DNA from: Mayamaea pseudoterrestris
Taxonomy: Eukaryota; Bacillariophyta; Bacillariophyceae; Sellaphorales; Sellaphoraceae
Assembly: GCA_027923505.1 (NCBI GenBank)
Contig: BROI01000010.1
Span: 248,001 to 312,000 of the forward strand
Direction: 5' to 3'
Length of the DNA stretch: 64,000 bases
The notes under the pieces were generated by a model. It was given only the letters and a program-made list of their open reading frames with translations, was not told the origin of the DNA and searched no databases. Below are positions 10,084 through 20,284 of the stretch, piece by piece (position 1 is the first letter of the stretch; every line of letters starts with the position of its first letter). Position numbers and translations under genes: made by a program.

Positions 10084-11316
10084 ATGACGAATACTAGCAG
10101 TAACTCAAACACACTTGTATTCGACGACGGCGCCGTGCAGTTGCGCCAGCGCTTGGTCGTGAGCATATTAGCTTGTCGCCCCCTGCTCATTCGCAACATT
10201 CGCGCCGACGACGTGCTAGCGCCGGGACTGCGAAAATACGAAGTCTCCTTTCTGCGTTTGTTGGATAGCATGACGAACGGCAGTAGACTGGAGATTAACG
10301 CGACGGGAACGCAGCTGCGGTTTGTTCCCGGAGTGCTAATGGGAGGAGAGATACATCATGACTGTCCAGTCGATGACGACGACGATACGCAAGATGCATC
10401 CAATAGACCAAGAGATCATGAAAACAACAAAGATGCAACATCATCATTATCAAATCGCTCCATTGGCTGGTTTTTGGAAGGCATTCTGCCCCTCGCACCC
10501 TTTGGCAAGGAGCCCCTCCACGTTCACTTTACCGGAATCACCGACGGAACATGCCACATTGATCCCTCCGTCGACTACTTGATGCAAGCGGCACTGCCAT
10601 TGATGAAATTTTTTGGCGTTGGCGTCGACAGTTTTGACGCTGACGTCTTTAGCCCGCAGCCGCCGCGCATGTTAGTGCAGCGCCGCGGCGCGGCGCCAAG
10701 TGGAGGCGGGCTCGTGGAAGTATACGTTCCATGCGTCAAGACACTCCAGTCCATCGACTACACTGATTCCGGTAAAATTACTCGCATTCGCGGATCGTGC
10801 ATTAGTACCCGCGTGGTGAGCAACAGTGCGGCCGCGCGCGTGGCTTACGCGGCAAAGGGGTTACTATTGAAGTTGCTGCCGGACGTTTGGATCAGTGCGG
10901 ATGCGCATACAATCAAGCGGCACCAGTGCGGACCAGACCCGTCACTGTCGTGTGTCTTGTGGTCACTGTCCAACACGGGAGTAATATTGGTGGCGGAACA
11001 GACGCGTACTTACGAAAAACAACTGCCGGAAGATTTAGGTGTGGCCGCGGCGGCGGCGCTGCTGGAGGAGGTGCGACGGGGCGGATGCATCGACACGCAC
11101 AGTCAATCGCTGGCGCTGCTGTGGATGCTGCTCACGCCCGAGGATGTCAGTCGGATTCGACTCGGGACATTGTCGCAGTATACGATTGAATCGTTGCGAC
11201 TGTTCAAGCGCGTGTTTGGTGGCGAGTTCAAAATCGTGGCGGATCAGGAAACCAAGACGGTGCTGCTGAGCTGCCTCGGCACGGGATATAGAAACATGGC
11301 GAAGGCTAGTTCGTAA
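10084..11316 (+). CDS. RCL1: RNA 3'-terminal phosphate cyclase-like protein (Rcl1)
   Basis: Uninterrupted 410-aa frame. The N-terminus (RQRLVVSILACRPLLIRNIRADD, then PGLRKYEVSFLRLLDSMTNGS) and the middle (SIGWFLEGILPLAPFGKEPL, FTGITDG) are those of the RTC/RCL1 family, and the C-terminus (TPEDVSRIRLGTLS, ESLRLFKRVFG) fits Rcl1. By family, Rcl1 is a nucleolar U3 snoRNP/SSU-processome factor that binds Bms1 and is needed for 18S rRNA processing. It lacks cyclase activity. An acidic, Asp- and Asn-rich insert of about 30 residues lies near residue 90-125. I chose ATG 10084 because the frame upstream lies in the promoter duplication. Rcl1 versus the true cyclase RtcA rests on motif resemblance, not on a computed tree. 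Confidence 0.85.
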   Translation: MTNTSSNSNTLVFDDGAVQLRQRLVVSILACRPLLIRNIRADDVLAPGLRKYEVSFLRLLDSMTNGSRLEINATGTQLRFVPGVLMGGEIHHDCPVDDDDDTQDASNRPRDHENNKDATSSLSNRSIGWFLEGILPLAPFGKEPLHVHFTGITDGTCHIDPSVDYLMQAALPLMKFFGVGVDSFDADVFSPQPPRMLVQRRGAAPSGGGLVEVYVPCVKTLQSIDYTDSGKITRIRGSCISTRVVSNSAAARVAYAAKGLLLKLLPDVWISADAHTIKRHQCGPDPSLSCVLWSLSNTGVILVAEQTRTYEKQLPEDLGVAAAAALLEEVRRGGCIDTHSQSLALLWMLLTPEDVSRIRLGTLSQYTIESLRLFKRVFGGEFKIVADQETKTVLLSCLGTGYRNMAKASS

Positions 11317-11647
11317 TGTTATATGAGTTGTACATATATGTGTAATGATGATTGTTGTAGTGATGATAGCAAAAAGAGATTGCGGTAGGAGGTTATGGCC
11401 GTCACGCAAAGTCACAAGAACGGGAACCGGAACGACACGGAGTATGCCGCGGGAAAGTCTGATTTCCTCATCCGTTGACGACCTCTCTCCGCAAAGCCGC
11501 AACGCAATGCCAACGGTACAATTATTGCGCGAGTCGTGATAGAGAAGTGTTGATTGAGGCATGGAGTGTCACCGAAATCGAGGAGAGCTCAGCGTATGTT
11601 GCGCCGCTCATAGTATGCGACCAAGCTGAGCATACTACAATTTTACT
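11317..11647. other. Intergenic region
   Basis: About 330 bp between RCL1 and the next plus-strand gene. I see nothing beyond probable 3' and 5' untranslated sequence. Confidence 0.5.
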
Positions 11648-12557
11648 ATGATAATCTCAAGCATTGATGGAACGTCAACGGAGCCTTCTTCTGAAATGCC
11701 AATGGAAGGACGCGTTATTGACGTAGATCTGTTCGCGGAGAAGGTTGCGTCAACCATTCAGCAAAAGCTTCGCTTGCCCGCAAACGAACCCGACTCCACG
11801 ATGCCGTCGGAGATCATGGTCGACGGATGCAGCACCCAAGCTGAAAGTGTTCCGCGATTTGATATAAAACTAGGAATCTGCGTTTACAAGGAAGGGGGTG
11901 AGTAAGACGTTTGTATATTCGATTGAATCGCTTTATCGTCTAACGTGCTTGCTACGCTTGTTTACAGCTGCTGCGTACGAGTACGTTTACATGAAGTCAG
12001 AGCTCGCCGCTCAAGATGACTGGCAGGGCCTCTTTGACGAAATTCGATCGCGAGCGTTTGCGCAGTACCGTCGACACATTCCGCCAGAGTACATCAAGTA
12101 CACTTGTACTGACGCGGCGGGAGACGTGATTTCGATTGCTAGTGGCGTAGACTTAAAGACTGCGTCCTTGTATGCGTCAACCAACCCAATGACAATCCTT
12201 GCCTTGCACGAATGCAGCTGTGTGTTCTACAAGGTAAATGGAACAACATGTCATAATGCTATTAATATCATGTGCTGCTCCGAGTGCGACAAGAGATTCG
12301 GGAGAACCGAACTCAGATTTTCGCTGGTGCTGTCTAAGATCGAGTCGATTGGAAACATGAAAACCACAAACATGTCGGAGCTCTACATGTGCCATTACTG
12401 CATTGCAAAGAACGACACGCGTAAATCGCCCGAAAAACTCTTGTAAGTGTATGGCGACCGCGATGGAGATGCATTTCGATATCGCACTGACACGAATTAA
12501 CGTTTTAATAGCATCACGCGCGATGTAACAGGCGACATTGTATTCATGACGGAGTAA
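11648..12557 (+). CDS. Three-exon Cys-rich protein of unknown function
   Basis: The proposed CDS is join(11648..11897, 11968..12442, 12512..12557), 256 aa. Both introns are about 70 bp with GTGAGT and GTAAGT donors and TTTACAG and TTAATAG acceptors. The phases agree and the last exon adds FITRDVTGDIVFMTE before TAA. The middle has paired cysteines (CSC, then CHNAINIMCCSEC, then MCHYC) that could form a treble-clef-like zinc site. The N-terminal third is acidic and Ser/Thr-rich. I recognise no family. The clean splicing and frame support a real gene; function cannot be stated. Confidence 0.65.
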
Positions 12558-13094
12558 CTGGACGCTTTTGTCATTTAAGTTGCTTGCAATTGATGTGTCT
12601 GTGCATCTAGCGTCGACCAGCTGTTGAAACGGGTATATCAATACCAACTTGGTTGTATGTTTGGTCCTCAATATTCGAGAACTGTATACTTAATATACTC
12701 AAAACATTTTATAATAAACAGAAGCTACTAATCTGTCTTGTTCCAAACGCGACTTTGCTTTTAGCCGAGCAGGCTGCTTGCCAAATGGCGGATCTTTCCT
12801 TTGCTGGTTCCATCGCGATAGCTAGTTTGAGTCCCGGACCGACGGTTCACTTACCGCCTTACTTGAAACGACGACCATGCACGCGACAACTGCGGCAACA
12901 TCGTTTCGACAAGGTACTCGCTTGCAAGGTACGCCTTCTTCTTCTCGTCTGCTAGTCTTGTATGTTGAAAAGAGCTATACTATAGAAGGAATTTAAAGAT
13001 ACAATAACTTGATTTGCGCTTCAAAGCTTTCCTATCCTTGACTCACCCATTTTTCTTGTTCTCGCACACCGCAGTTTCACTCCATCTTATTAAT
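12558..13094. promoter_or_regulatory. uS19 upstream region with a probable 5'-UTR intron
   Basis: A possible leader intron runs about 12929-13074: donor GCAAG|GTACGCC, a pyrimidine-rich tract, acceptor CACACCGCAG, 20 bp before the uS19 ATG. An upstream ATG at 12785 would be out of frame with uS19 after this splice. This is inferred from splice-site shape only. Confidence 0.4.
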
Positions 13095-13538
13095 ATGGAC
13101 GCTGACAAAGTCGCCGAACTCCGCAAGAAGCGTCAGTTCCGCAAGTTCACCTTTCGCGGAATCGAGCTGGAAGCGTTATTGGACTTGACGAATGACGAGT
13201 TGATGGACTTGGTCACGGCGCGGGCCCGCCGCCGCATGAGCCGCGGCCTCAAGCGCAAGCCAATGGCATTGATCAAGCGTCTCCGGCAAGCGAAAAAGGA
13301 GGCGGCGCCGGGAGAAAAGCCCCGCGGCGTCAAGACGCACTTGCGCAACATGATTATTGTGCCGGAAATGATTGGATCGATTGTTGGTATTTACAATGGA
13401 AAAATGTTTTGCGGAGTGGAAATGAAACCGGAAATGGTCGGCATGTATTTGGGAGAGTTTGCCATTACCTACAAGCCGGTTCGACATGGACGTCCTGGAG
13501 TCAGTGCGGCGCATCAGACAAGATTTATTCCGCTTTAA
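13095..13538 (+). CDS. RPS15: 40S ribosomal protein S15 (uS19), cytosolic
   Basis: Single-exon 147-aa frame. Diagnostic segments are [79 protein letters not shown] and the C-terminal RFIPL. The N-terminal extension before the uS19 core identifies the eukaryotic cytosolic form, not the plastid rps19 product. It sits in the head of the 40S subunit near the P site. The ATG at 13095 gives the expected length; the frame upstream to 13014 is leader. The gene precedes a long stretch of decayed sequence. Confidence 0.95.
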   Translation: MDADKVAELRKKRQFRKFTFRGIELEALLDLTNDELMDLVTARARRRMSRGLKRKPMALIKRLRQAKKEAAPGEKPRGVKTHLRNMIIVPEMIGSIVGIYNGKMFCGVEMKPEMVGMYLGEFAITYKPVRHGRPGVSAAHQTRFIPL

Positions 13539-13934
13539 TGATGTTGTGGTTATGGTGGAGTTGAATATCTGCAAATGAGCATGGACCCTATGTCGTGCTG
13601 GTTTGTCATAGTTTAAGGTATTTGCTCTACTAGACAAACTCTTGTATTGACTCTTCTTCATTGTATACTAGCGGCATGGACTACCGGTACAGTTGAGGAG
13701 TTGCTTCATAGGCGTGAGCATGATGAGCTTCTTCTCGTTCCGACTTGCGCACTGACGCTGCAACAACCTTAGTAGCATGAGAAGCGGTAGCCTCGACGAA
13801 CATCGTAGTAAATGTACAAGAACAGGAATAGAGAAACCATATCTCATTATGATGCAGATTGCGCTTCCGGCCATTATCTCTTGAGCGAGAATGGGATGCG
13901 ACGGCAATGCGGGAGCAATTTTTGCCGCGCATGG

Positions 13935-14095
13935 GTACCGTCGGATGGATTGGGGACGACGCTGACACCGCATCCTACCTTTGTCGCCAGCGACCTGCGA
14001 CGTACGCGTGTGGATGGGTGGAAAAGTCTGCCGAGGCACTACAAGCCAGCGTTTGAGCGATACCTAAATGTGTACCGGAAGTCTGGATTGCATGC
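13935..14095 (+). pseudogene. Decayed partial copy of the helicase-associated-domain gene
   Basis: This segment matches about 14960-15120 of the downstream gene. It encodes PHPTFVASDLRR...GWKSLPRHYKPAFERYL against PHPTFSAGNQRR...GWKSLPRHYKPAFERYF. At DNA level GGTGGAAAAGTCT and GAGGCACTACAAGCC are identical. The similarity ends on both sides without a complete gene, so this is a fragment left by a local duplication. Confidence 0.7.
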
Positions 14096-14505
14096 GGCTG
14101 ATAGGGGGCACGAAGCGCACGCACACATGCACGGCAAATATACAAAAGTGTCTGGCATGACTTCAAGACATTTGACAAATGTTGGTTATCAAAGCGCGGG
14201 TTACGCTTGCGCTACGTGGCTGTCAAAATGGCGAGTACGTTCGCTATAAAGGCTCGCTCATGTACCATGTTGTCCTTGTGGAGCTGCAGGAAATAGAAAC
14301 ACGCGCTTCGTCAAAAAGAGTTCCAACGGCAGGGCAACAATGGCGAGGCACTGCGGAATAAGCTACTACTGCTGTCGAAGAAAGTTTTATCATTTTGCAA
14401 TGCTATAATGGTACTGGCGTTGATGCTGACGGTCAAGCCATTGGCGGTTTGCTCAGTACAGTTCATTTCGACTCTAACACTGATAGTCGCAAATTTGCAT
14501 AAGCC

Positions 14506-15585
14506 ATGATCAAAATTCAAGGCCTCTTTGGATGGCTTTGGGCCAAGGTAGCAACGATGCGCCACCTGTTTCTGCAGCAGAAGGAGCAATGCCAACGGGC
14601 AGTGGGGGAATACAACAATCCGCATATCATGTCAGTACAAGGCATGGGTAAAGCACTCTCTGCTTCGGCTAATTGGGCGCACGCGGCCATGGCAGGGAGC
14701 CGACCGTCATGTACAATGGTGCTCGAGGACCAATTGTGTGACGGTATCAAACCCAAAATGTTTGTGCATCGCATTTTGAAACGAGTCGGCAATAAGATTA
14801 CAGGTGCTGCTGCTGATGCAGAGTCACTGTTGGCTATTCTTGAAGGTGTTTGGAACGTACTGGGAATTGCGGTACCATGGGGCAAAATGCATTCTTACAA
14901 TGACGTTTTACAGTTGGCAAGGGAGGGTGTGAAAGAACTGGGTGCAAGAATTTTCAACAGTGGATTGGACCTAATGTTCGAGCCACATCCTACATTCTCT
15001 GCCGGCAACCAACGACGCATGCTGGTTGCTACTGAAGGCGGGTGGAAAAGTCTACCGAGGCACTACAAGCCTGCGTTTGAGCGGTACTTTAACATGAACG
15101 GAAGCTTGAATCGCATTTCCATTCAAGATGAAGCGAATCAATATAGTGGTAGTGTCCGCCAACAGTGGTCAAGCTACAAGACGGTTGACAAGCAGTGGCT
15201 TCTTGACCGCGGTTTTGATCCTCACCCATACATTACCGCATGGAACACGTTCTTTCAAAAGCTTTTGGACTTTCAATCAACGTATGGGCACATGGATGTT
15301 CATCCATTCTATTACCAGTTGCCCGTCACGGAGGAAACTCGGCGATTCAAGGCTCTCTATGACTGGATTCTCAAGCAGCGTCTACGTTGCACCAGCAAGG
15401 AAAAGTTTGCTGGCCAGTCCAACCAAAGCACAACAAATACACCACGAACAAGTGAGCAGCAACGCATCAAGGTGGAGCACGAGTTTTTGCTGTTGTCGAT
15501 TGGATTTTCATTCAACATGCGGGAAGATTCCTGCAAGCTGTCGCTTTATAGGATGCTTTCCATGATCAATCCTTTTTTGGACTAG
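14506..15585 (+). CDS. Helicase-associated-domain-like protein
   Basis: A single 359-aa frame. Near residues 245-305 the pattern W-x2-FFQKLLDF-x3-YGHMDVHPFYYQLP..LYDWILKQR resembles the helicase-associated (HA) domain, a small helical domain often found in large stand-alone families in diatoms, here without any helicase core. The preceding segment (GGWKSLPRHYKPAFERYF) is the piece duplicated upstream. A DNA- or nucleic-acid-binding role is only suggested by the family. The N-terminal 150 residues are unrecognised, and the true start or additional exons could lie upstream of 14506. Confidence 0.6.
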   Translation: MIKIQGLFGWLWAKVATMRHLFLQQKEQCQRAVGEYNNPHIMSVQGMGKALSASANWAHAAMAGSRPSCTMVLEDQLCDGIKPKMFVHRILKRVGNKITGAAADAESLLAILEGVWNVLGIAVPWGKMHSYNDVLQLAREGVKELGARIFNSGLDLMFEPHPTFSAGNQRRMLVATEGGWKSLPRHYKPAFERYFNMNGSLNRISIQDEANQYSGSVRQQWSSYKTVDKQWLLDRGFDPHPYITAWNTFFQKLLDFQSTYGHMDVHPFYYQLPVTEETRRFKALYDWILKQRLRCTSKEKFAGQSNQSTTNTPRTSEQQRIKVEHEFLLLSIGFSFNMREDSCKLSLYRMLSMINPFLD

Positions 15586-16902
15586 TCTAATGTAAACGTG
15601 CGTTGCCTTTATTTTGAGTAGCTATTGTATATATGATAGTGCCGGCCTTGACTGAAAGCAGTGATGAACCCATGATTGATCAAGCATGCCCAATGAAGTG
15701 CCAGGTCACAAGCTAGGCAGACATCCACGCGCTCCGCCACGGACTACCATGTCCGCAGCCACCAGCGCAAGTGCCACCGCCTTGCGACATTCCACCACCT
15801 ACTACCATACAAAAGTTCCATGTCCAAAGTTAGTTTTGTGATAGACTCTTAGTGAGAAAGCCCCAGCACCGCGTCAAGGTGGTCTATCTTCGCCAGGGAA
15901 AACGTGGGTTCAGCGAGATGTGCCATAAAGGAACTCACGATTGTTAATCATAAGCGCTAGTCTCACAGCCTTGAGATGGAGGCGCCAGGTCCGGGAGCCA
16001 CTTTCGTAGCTATTATGTAACTGCACGCAAAACCGTCCGGACGCCAACCAGCTGTGTGACACCTGCCAACATTCACTGTTACACCCAGTGCCGCTCGATC
16101 CACGATCAGAGCCACCATATTTATAAGTGCTTGGCACACTTGCTCGAATAGGAGAATCGTCCAGCCGAGGCCAAAGTAAACTCCATTCAGACTAATGATC
16201 TAAGAAAGCTGAAAAGGATTATCCTAGCAAGCAGACCCAACCACCAGAATTATCGAAACAAGTGTGCACCAGCAATCGACACATAAAAGTTGTGACGTTG
16301 CGACTGGACTATACCCAATGGACTGTTCCCCGATGGACTGTTCCCCCATGGACTGTACCCGACTCCAAGCCAGAAGAACTCAGGACTCAAAGCAACCTTA
16401 TCATAAACAGCAATGAAGCTATCTAAAGGTCTTTTGTAGTGAATTGGTGCAGCGATTGTTGTCAATGACATGCGACGCTGCTTGCCAGAACCGACCGGCC
16501 AAGACAAAGGGTGTGTGACAGTTGCTTGATGTATAAAGAGTTATACCTCCCAATGGCTGTGGTGCTGCACTTAAATCAAAGGGAACCTTTCCGCGCAGCG
16601 TGACCCGCAACCCTACTCGGCTAAGCAACTGTGAGACGATTCATTCGATCGGCATACGATTTCGACAGTTTTAGTACAGCGGTAACGAGTGACGCATGTG
16701 GTTGACTATAAAACAGCTGAGACTCACAAATGACTATTGTGTTGACGTGAAAAGTTTGACGCCAAGGCGGCTTAGACAAGTCATGTTGTGCATTTGATAA
16801 AACATACTAAAAACAGCAGGATATTGGAGCAATTGTGATTTTAAGTACTCATGTTAATGGATTGCTACAGTAGTATGCTCGTCAGCTCTTGAATCAAAGA
16901 GT
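15586..16902. other. Long intergenic region with a short tandem motif
   Basis: About 1.3 kb without a supportable gene. Near 16309-16357 four degenerate copies of a 15-17 bp word occur in tandem (GGACTATACCCAAT, GGACTGTTCCCCGAT, GGACTGTTCCCCCAT, GGACTGTACCCGACT). Segments near 16030-16070 and 16488-16525 look distantly alike. A decayed repeat is possible but I cannot name one. Confidence 0.45.
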
Positions 16903-16918
16903 GCCATTGAAAAATGGC
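16903..16918 (-). promoter_or_regulatory. Histone-type 3' stem-loop downstream of H3
   Basis: On the minus (sense) strand the sequence is GCCATTTTTCAATGGC: a 6-bp stem GCCATT/AATGGC around a TTTC loop, preceded by ACC and followed by ACTC. It lies about 50 nt after the H3 stop. Stem length, loop size and the UUUC loop match the histone mRNA 3' hairpin recognised by SLBP in animals and some protists. The purine-rich CAAGAGC about 10 nt beyond could act as a downstream element. Confidence 0.72.
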
Positions 16919-16969
16919 GGTTGTTTGTAGGTAGCATGCGTAAGCATGGTGGTAAATCAGCAAGTGCAA

Positions 16970-17461
16970 TTACGAGCGCTCTCCACGGATGCGACGGGCC
17001 AACTGAACGTCCTCTGTAAAAAGGGGAAAAAATTGCATGAGATATTGAAATGGTGCAAGACTCAAGGCTTCACGCAACAACAAAAATACTGAACTGGGCA
17101 TGATTGTGACTCTTTTTGCGTGAATGGCGCAGAGGTTGGTGTCTTCAAAGAGGGAAACCAAGTACGCCTCCGCCGCCTCCTGCAGGGCCAAGACGGCAGA
17201 CCCCTGGAAGCGCAAGTCGCTCTTAAAGTCCTGCGCAATCTCACGAACGAGACGCTGAAAGGGAAGCTTGCGAATGAGCAAGTCGGTGGACTTTTGGTAG
17301 CGACGAATCTCGCGGAGGGCGACGGTTCCTGGACGGTAACGGTGGGGCTTCTTGACACCTCCAGTGGCAGGGGCAGACTTGCGAGCAGCCTTGGTGGCGA
17401 GCTGCTTGCGGGGAGCCTTTCCTCCGGTGGACTTGCGAGCGGTTTGCTTGGTACGGGCCAT
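16970..17461 (-). CDS. H3: Histone H3, canonical type, with one intron
   Basis: The CDS is complement(join(16970..17013, 17095..17461)), 136 codons as expected (135 aa mature). The N-terminal tail [18 protein letters not shown], including K4, K9, S10, K14 and K27 contexts, is intact. The 81-bp intron splits the codon for K122: [20 protein letters not shown]. The donor GTTCAG is weak but the acceptor TTTACAG is good, and only this splice restores the C-terminus. Residues 86-90 read GSAVL, closer to the replication-dependent SAVM type than to H3.3 (AAIG). The protein ends in GERS where most H3s have GERA. The 3' stem-loop and divergent H4 neighbour support an S-phase core histone. Confidence 0.95.
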   Translation of the reverse strand: MARTKQTARKSTGGKAPRKQLATKAARKSAPATGGVKKPHRYRPGTVALREIRRYQKSTDLLIRKLPFQRLVREIAQDFKSDLRFQGSAVLALQEAAEAYLVSLFEDTNLCAIHAKRVTIMPSSVFLLLREALSLAPFQYLMQFFPLFTEDVQLARRIRGERS

Positions 17462-18268
<807 letters not shown>

Positions 18269-18314
18269 GAATCTACGGTAGTCGCCCTTTGCACCAGTCA
18301 AACATACACCAACC

Positions 18315-18330
18315 GCCATTTTTAAATGGC
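18315..18330 (+). promoter_or_regulatory. Histone-type 3' stem-loop downstream of H4
   Basis: The sequence is GCCATTTTTAAATGGC: the same 6-bp stem GCCATT/AATGGC as after H3, with a TTTA loop, flanked by ACC on the 5' side and ACAC on the 3' side. It begins 46 nt after the stop codon. Conservation of stem, flanks and position at both genes, with only the last loop base changed, argues for function. Confidence 0.72.
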
Positions 18331-20284
18331 ACACAATAGTCAAACAATAGTCAAAACATTAAATTTACTCGCTTGTCTCTACCAAAGCTCGTCTGTATCA
18401 TACAATCGTAGGTAGCCACACTTGCTCACGTAGTACTTGATGCGAGAAATGACCCTTCGACTCCTTCTCGTGCACGCAACTGCGCAGCTGCATGCATTGC
18501 CAAACAGAGCTTTTGGTTGAGCGCTTAAAACGTTTTTGCTCGGCGAGACGACGTGGTGCATACATGGCTGGTTGAGCGACTGGCTTGGCAAGGCACCAAG
18601 GCACTGGGAGTGCTCACGGCTGGAACCTTGCTTGACCTACTTTGTACCCATAGCTACATCATGTCACTAAACGATTGTAGCAAATCCAAGTAATAAAACT
18701 AGTGCACAACTCGATTACTGTAGTTTCATACAGGCGACTGTTGCCGCTTGTCATCTCGACAAAAGAAGGAGACCCTTGGACAGTAAAAACGACTCTTGCT
18801 CCAACTCGACTCGCTGCATCGCAAACGTCCTATGAGTGGAGTACTCGTAGCAATTGGACTAAGCATGAATCGTCTCTCTGGCGTGTACGTCGCTTGCGCT
18901 CATTCGTCATCCAGGCGCAAAAGTGTTTCCATTTGTGCAGTTGGCTCAGTGACGGGCAACTTGTAAAGGTGTGAGTGCCCTTCCCATGTGTAAATACGTA
19001 CGTGCATGCGTCGCTGCTTGCCAGCGACGAAGGTACAATAAAATGCGGTTCCAGCAATGTCTCCGATTCGTCCAACTGCTTTCGAGTCGTTCACGTCCAT
19101 ACGCTTTCCAGTCGTTTCTGCCGTCCATACGCTTTCGAATCGTTTCGTCCAATTGCTGACAAGTCGATTCGTCCATAAGCCTTCGAGTCGGTTCGGCCAT
19201 GCGCTTTCGAGTTGTTCGTCTATACGCTTGAAATTCGTTTCATATATTCGCTTTCGAGTTGATTGTCCATACGCTTTCCAGTCGGATTGTCCATATGCTT
19301 TCGAGTCGCTCGGCAAGTTTGTATTCGAGTCGTTTCGTCCATACCGGTGCGCTTTCGGGTTAATTCACCATATGCTGTCGAGTCGTTTCGTCCGATGACA
19401 AATCTGTACTGGCTATTAGCAGCACAGCATCTCGTCCCATGGCCCTTTTGTGAGCCCATCCGAAACACTTTGAATGCTCGCACGTCGTACAAGTATTGCC
19501 GACTCGTTGCATACTTGCCCAACAAACTTGTCCGGAGCAATGCAGTCGCACAAGTCATCGTCCATCACATTGACGGTTCACTCCATGTAGCCTTGCGCCA
19601 AGGATTTGCATGTAGCAAACGACGACAAGAACGCCTGCCCTTGTTTCGCCAATAACAGACTCTGTCGGAAAACCATGAGCCGCTCCCAGCTGCTTGAGCA
19701 AATGATTGTCTCCCATGTATCACTGCTGCTGCTGCTGCTGCTTAGAAATGTCCGGCTCCGAAAAGAGCGTGAATTTGTTTCCGACTGATAAGTCGCAGTA
19801 GTCCGTCACTCCGTCCATTCGCAAAGACAGCGTTCAAAATTTCCAATTCAGAATCGCCTCGGCTTTTCCATTGAATATTTGCGTCCGTGCCGCCGCGTCC
19901 AACAAGCCTTGAGCGCTTCAACAACGAGCGACGAATCTAAGACTCGCAACACCAGAAAGCTTGCGGAGATTTTCGTCGCGGTCTTGCGGAACCGCGAACG
20001 ACAGACGCAAATCTTCCAATCATGGCAAGGAACATGTTATTCTCAATAGCTACATTGAAGCAGAACGAGCCTTGAGACGACGGTAGGTCTCCATATTGTC
20101 GCTCTCATGTTGTGTGTGAATTGCAAAGTTGCGATGGGCGGATGGCGGCGATGATGATGGCATAAGTCGTATCGGGACAGAAATTTGTTGTAACGCAGCG
20201 ACGTTAAGCGGGACTGAAAACATGAACATTTTCGCAGCGCGTCCATCCGTTCCTCCCACAGAACAAAACAAAACAAACACCACC
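18331..20284. other. Gene-poor region between H4 and DBP10
   Basis: Nearly 2 kb. Apart from the 24-bp minisatellite near 19060-19402 (listed separately) I see no supportable gene. A CTG run of about five units lies near 19721-19741. Confidence 0.5.
19060..19402. repeat. Degenerate 24-bp minisatellite
   Basis: About 13 tandem copies of a unit whose core is CTTTCGAGTCG followed by TTTCGTCCATACG, with many substitutions and small indels. The minus strand reads as an 8-residue repeat (WTNRLESV, KRMDGR-like), but frames break and no domain is recognisable, so I treat it as noncoding. Confidence 0.8.
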
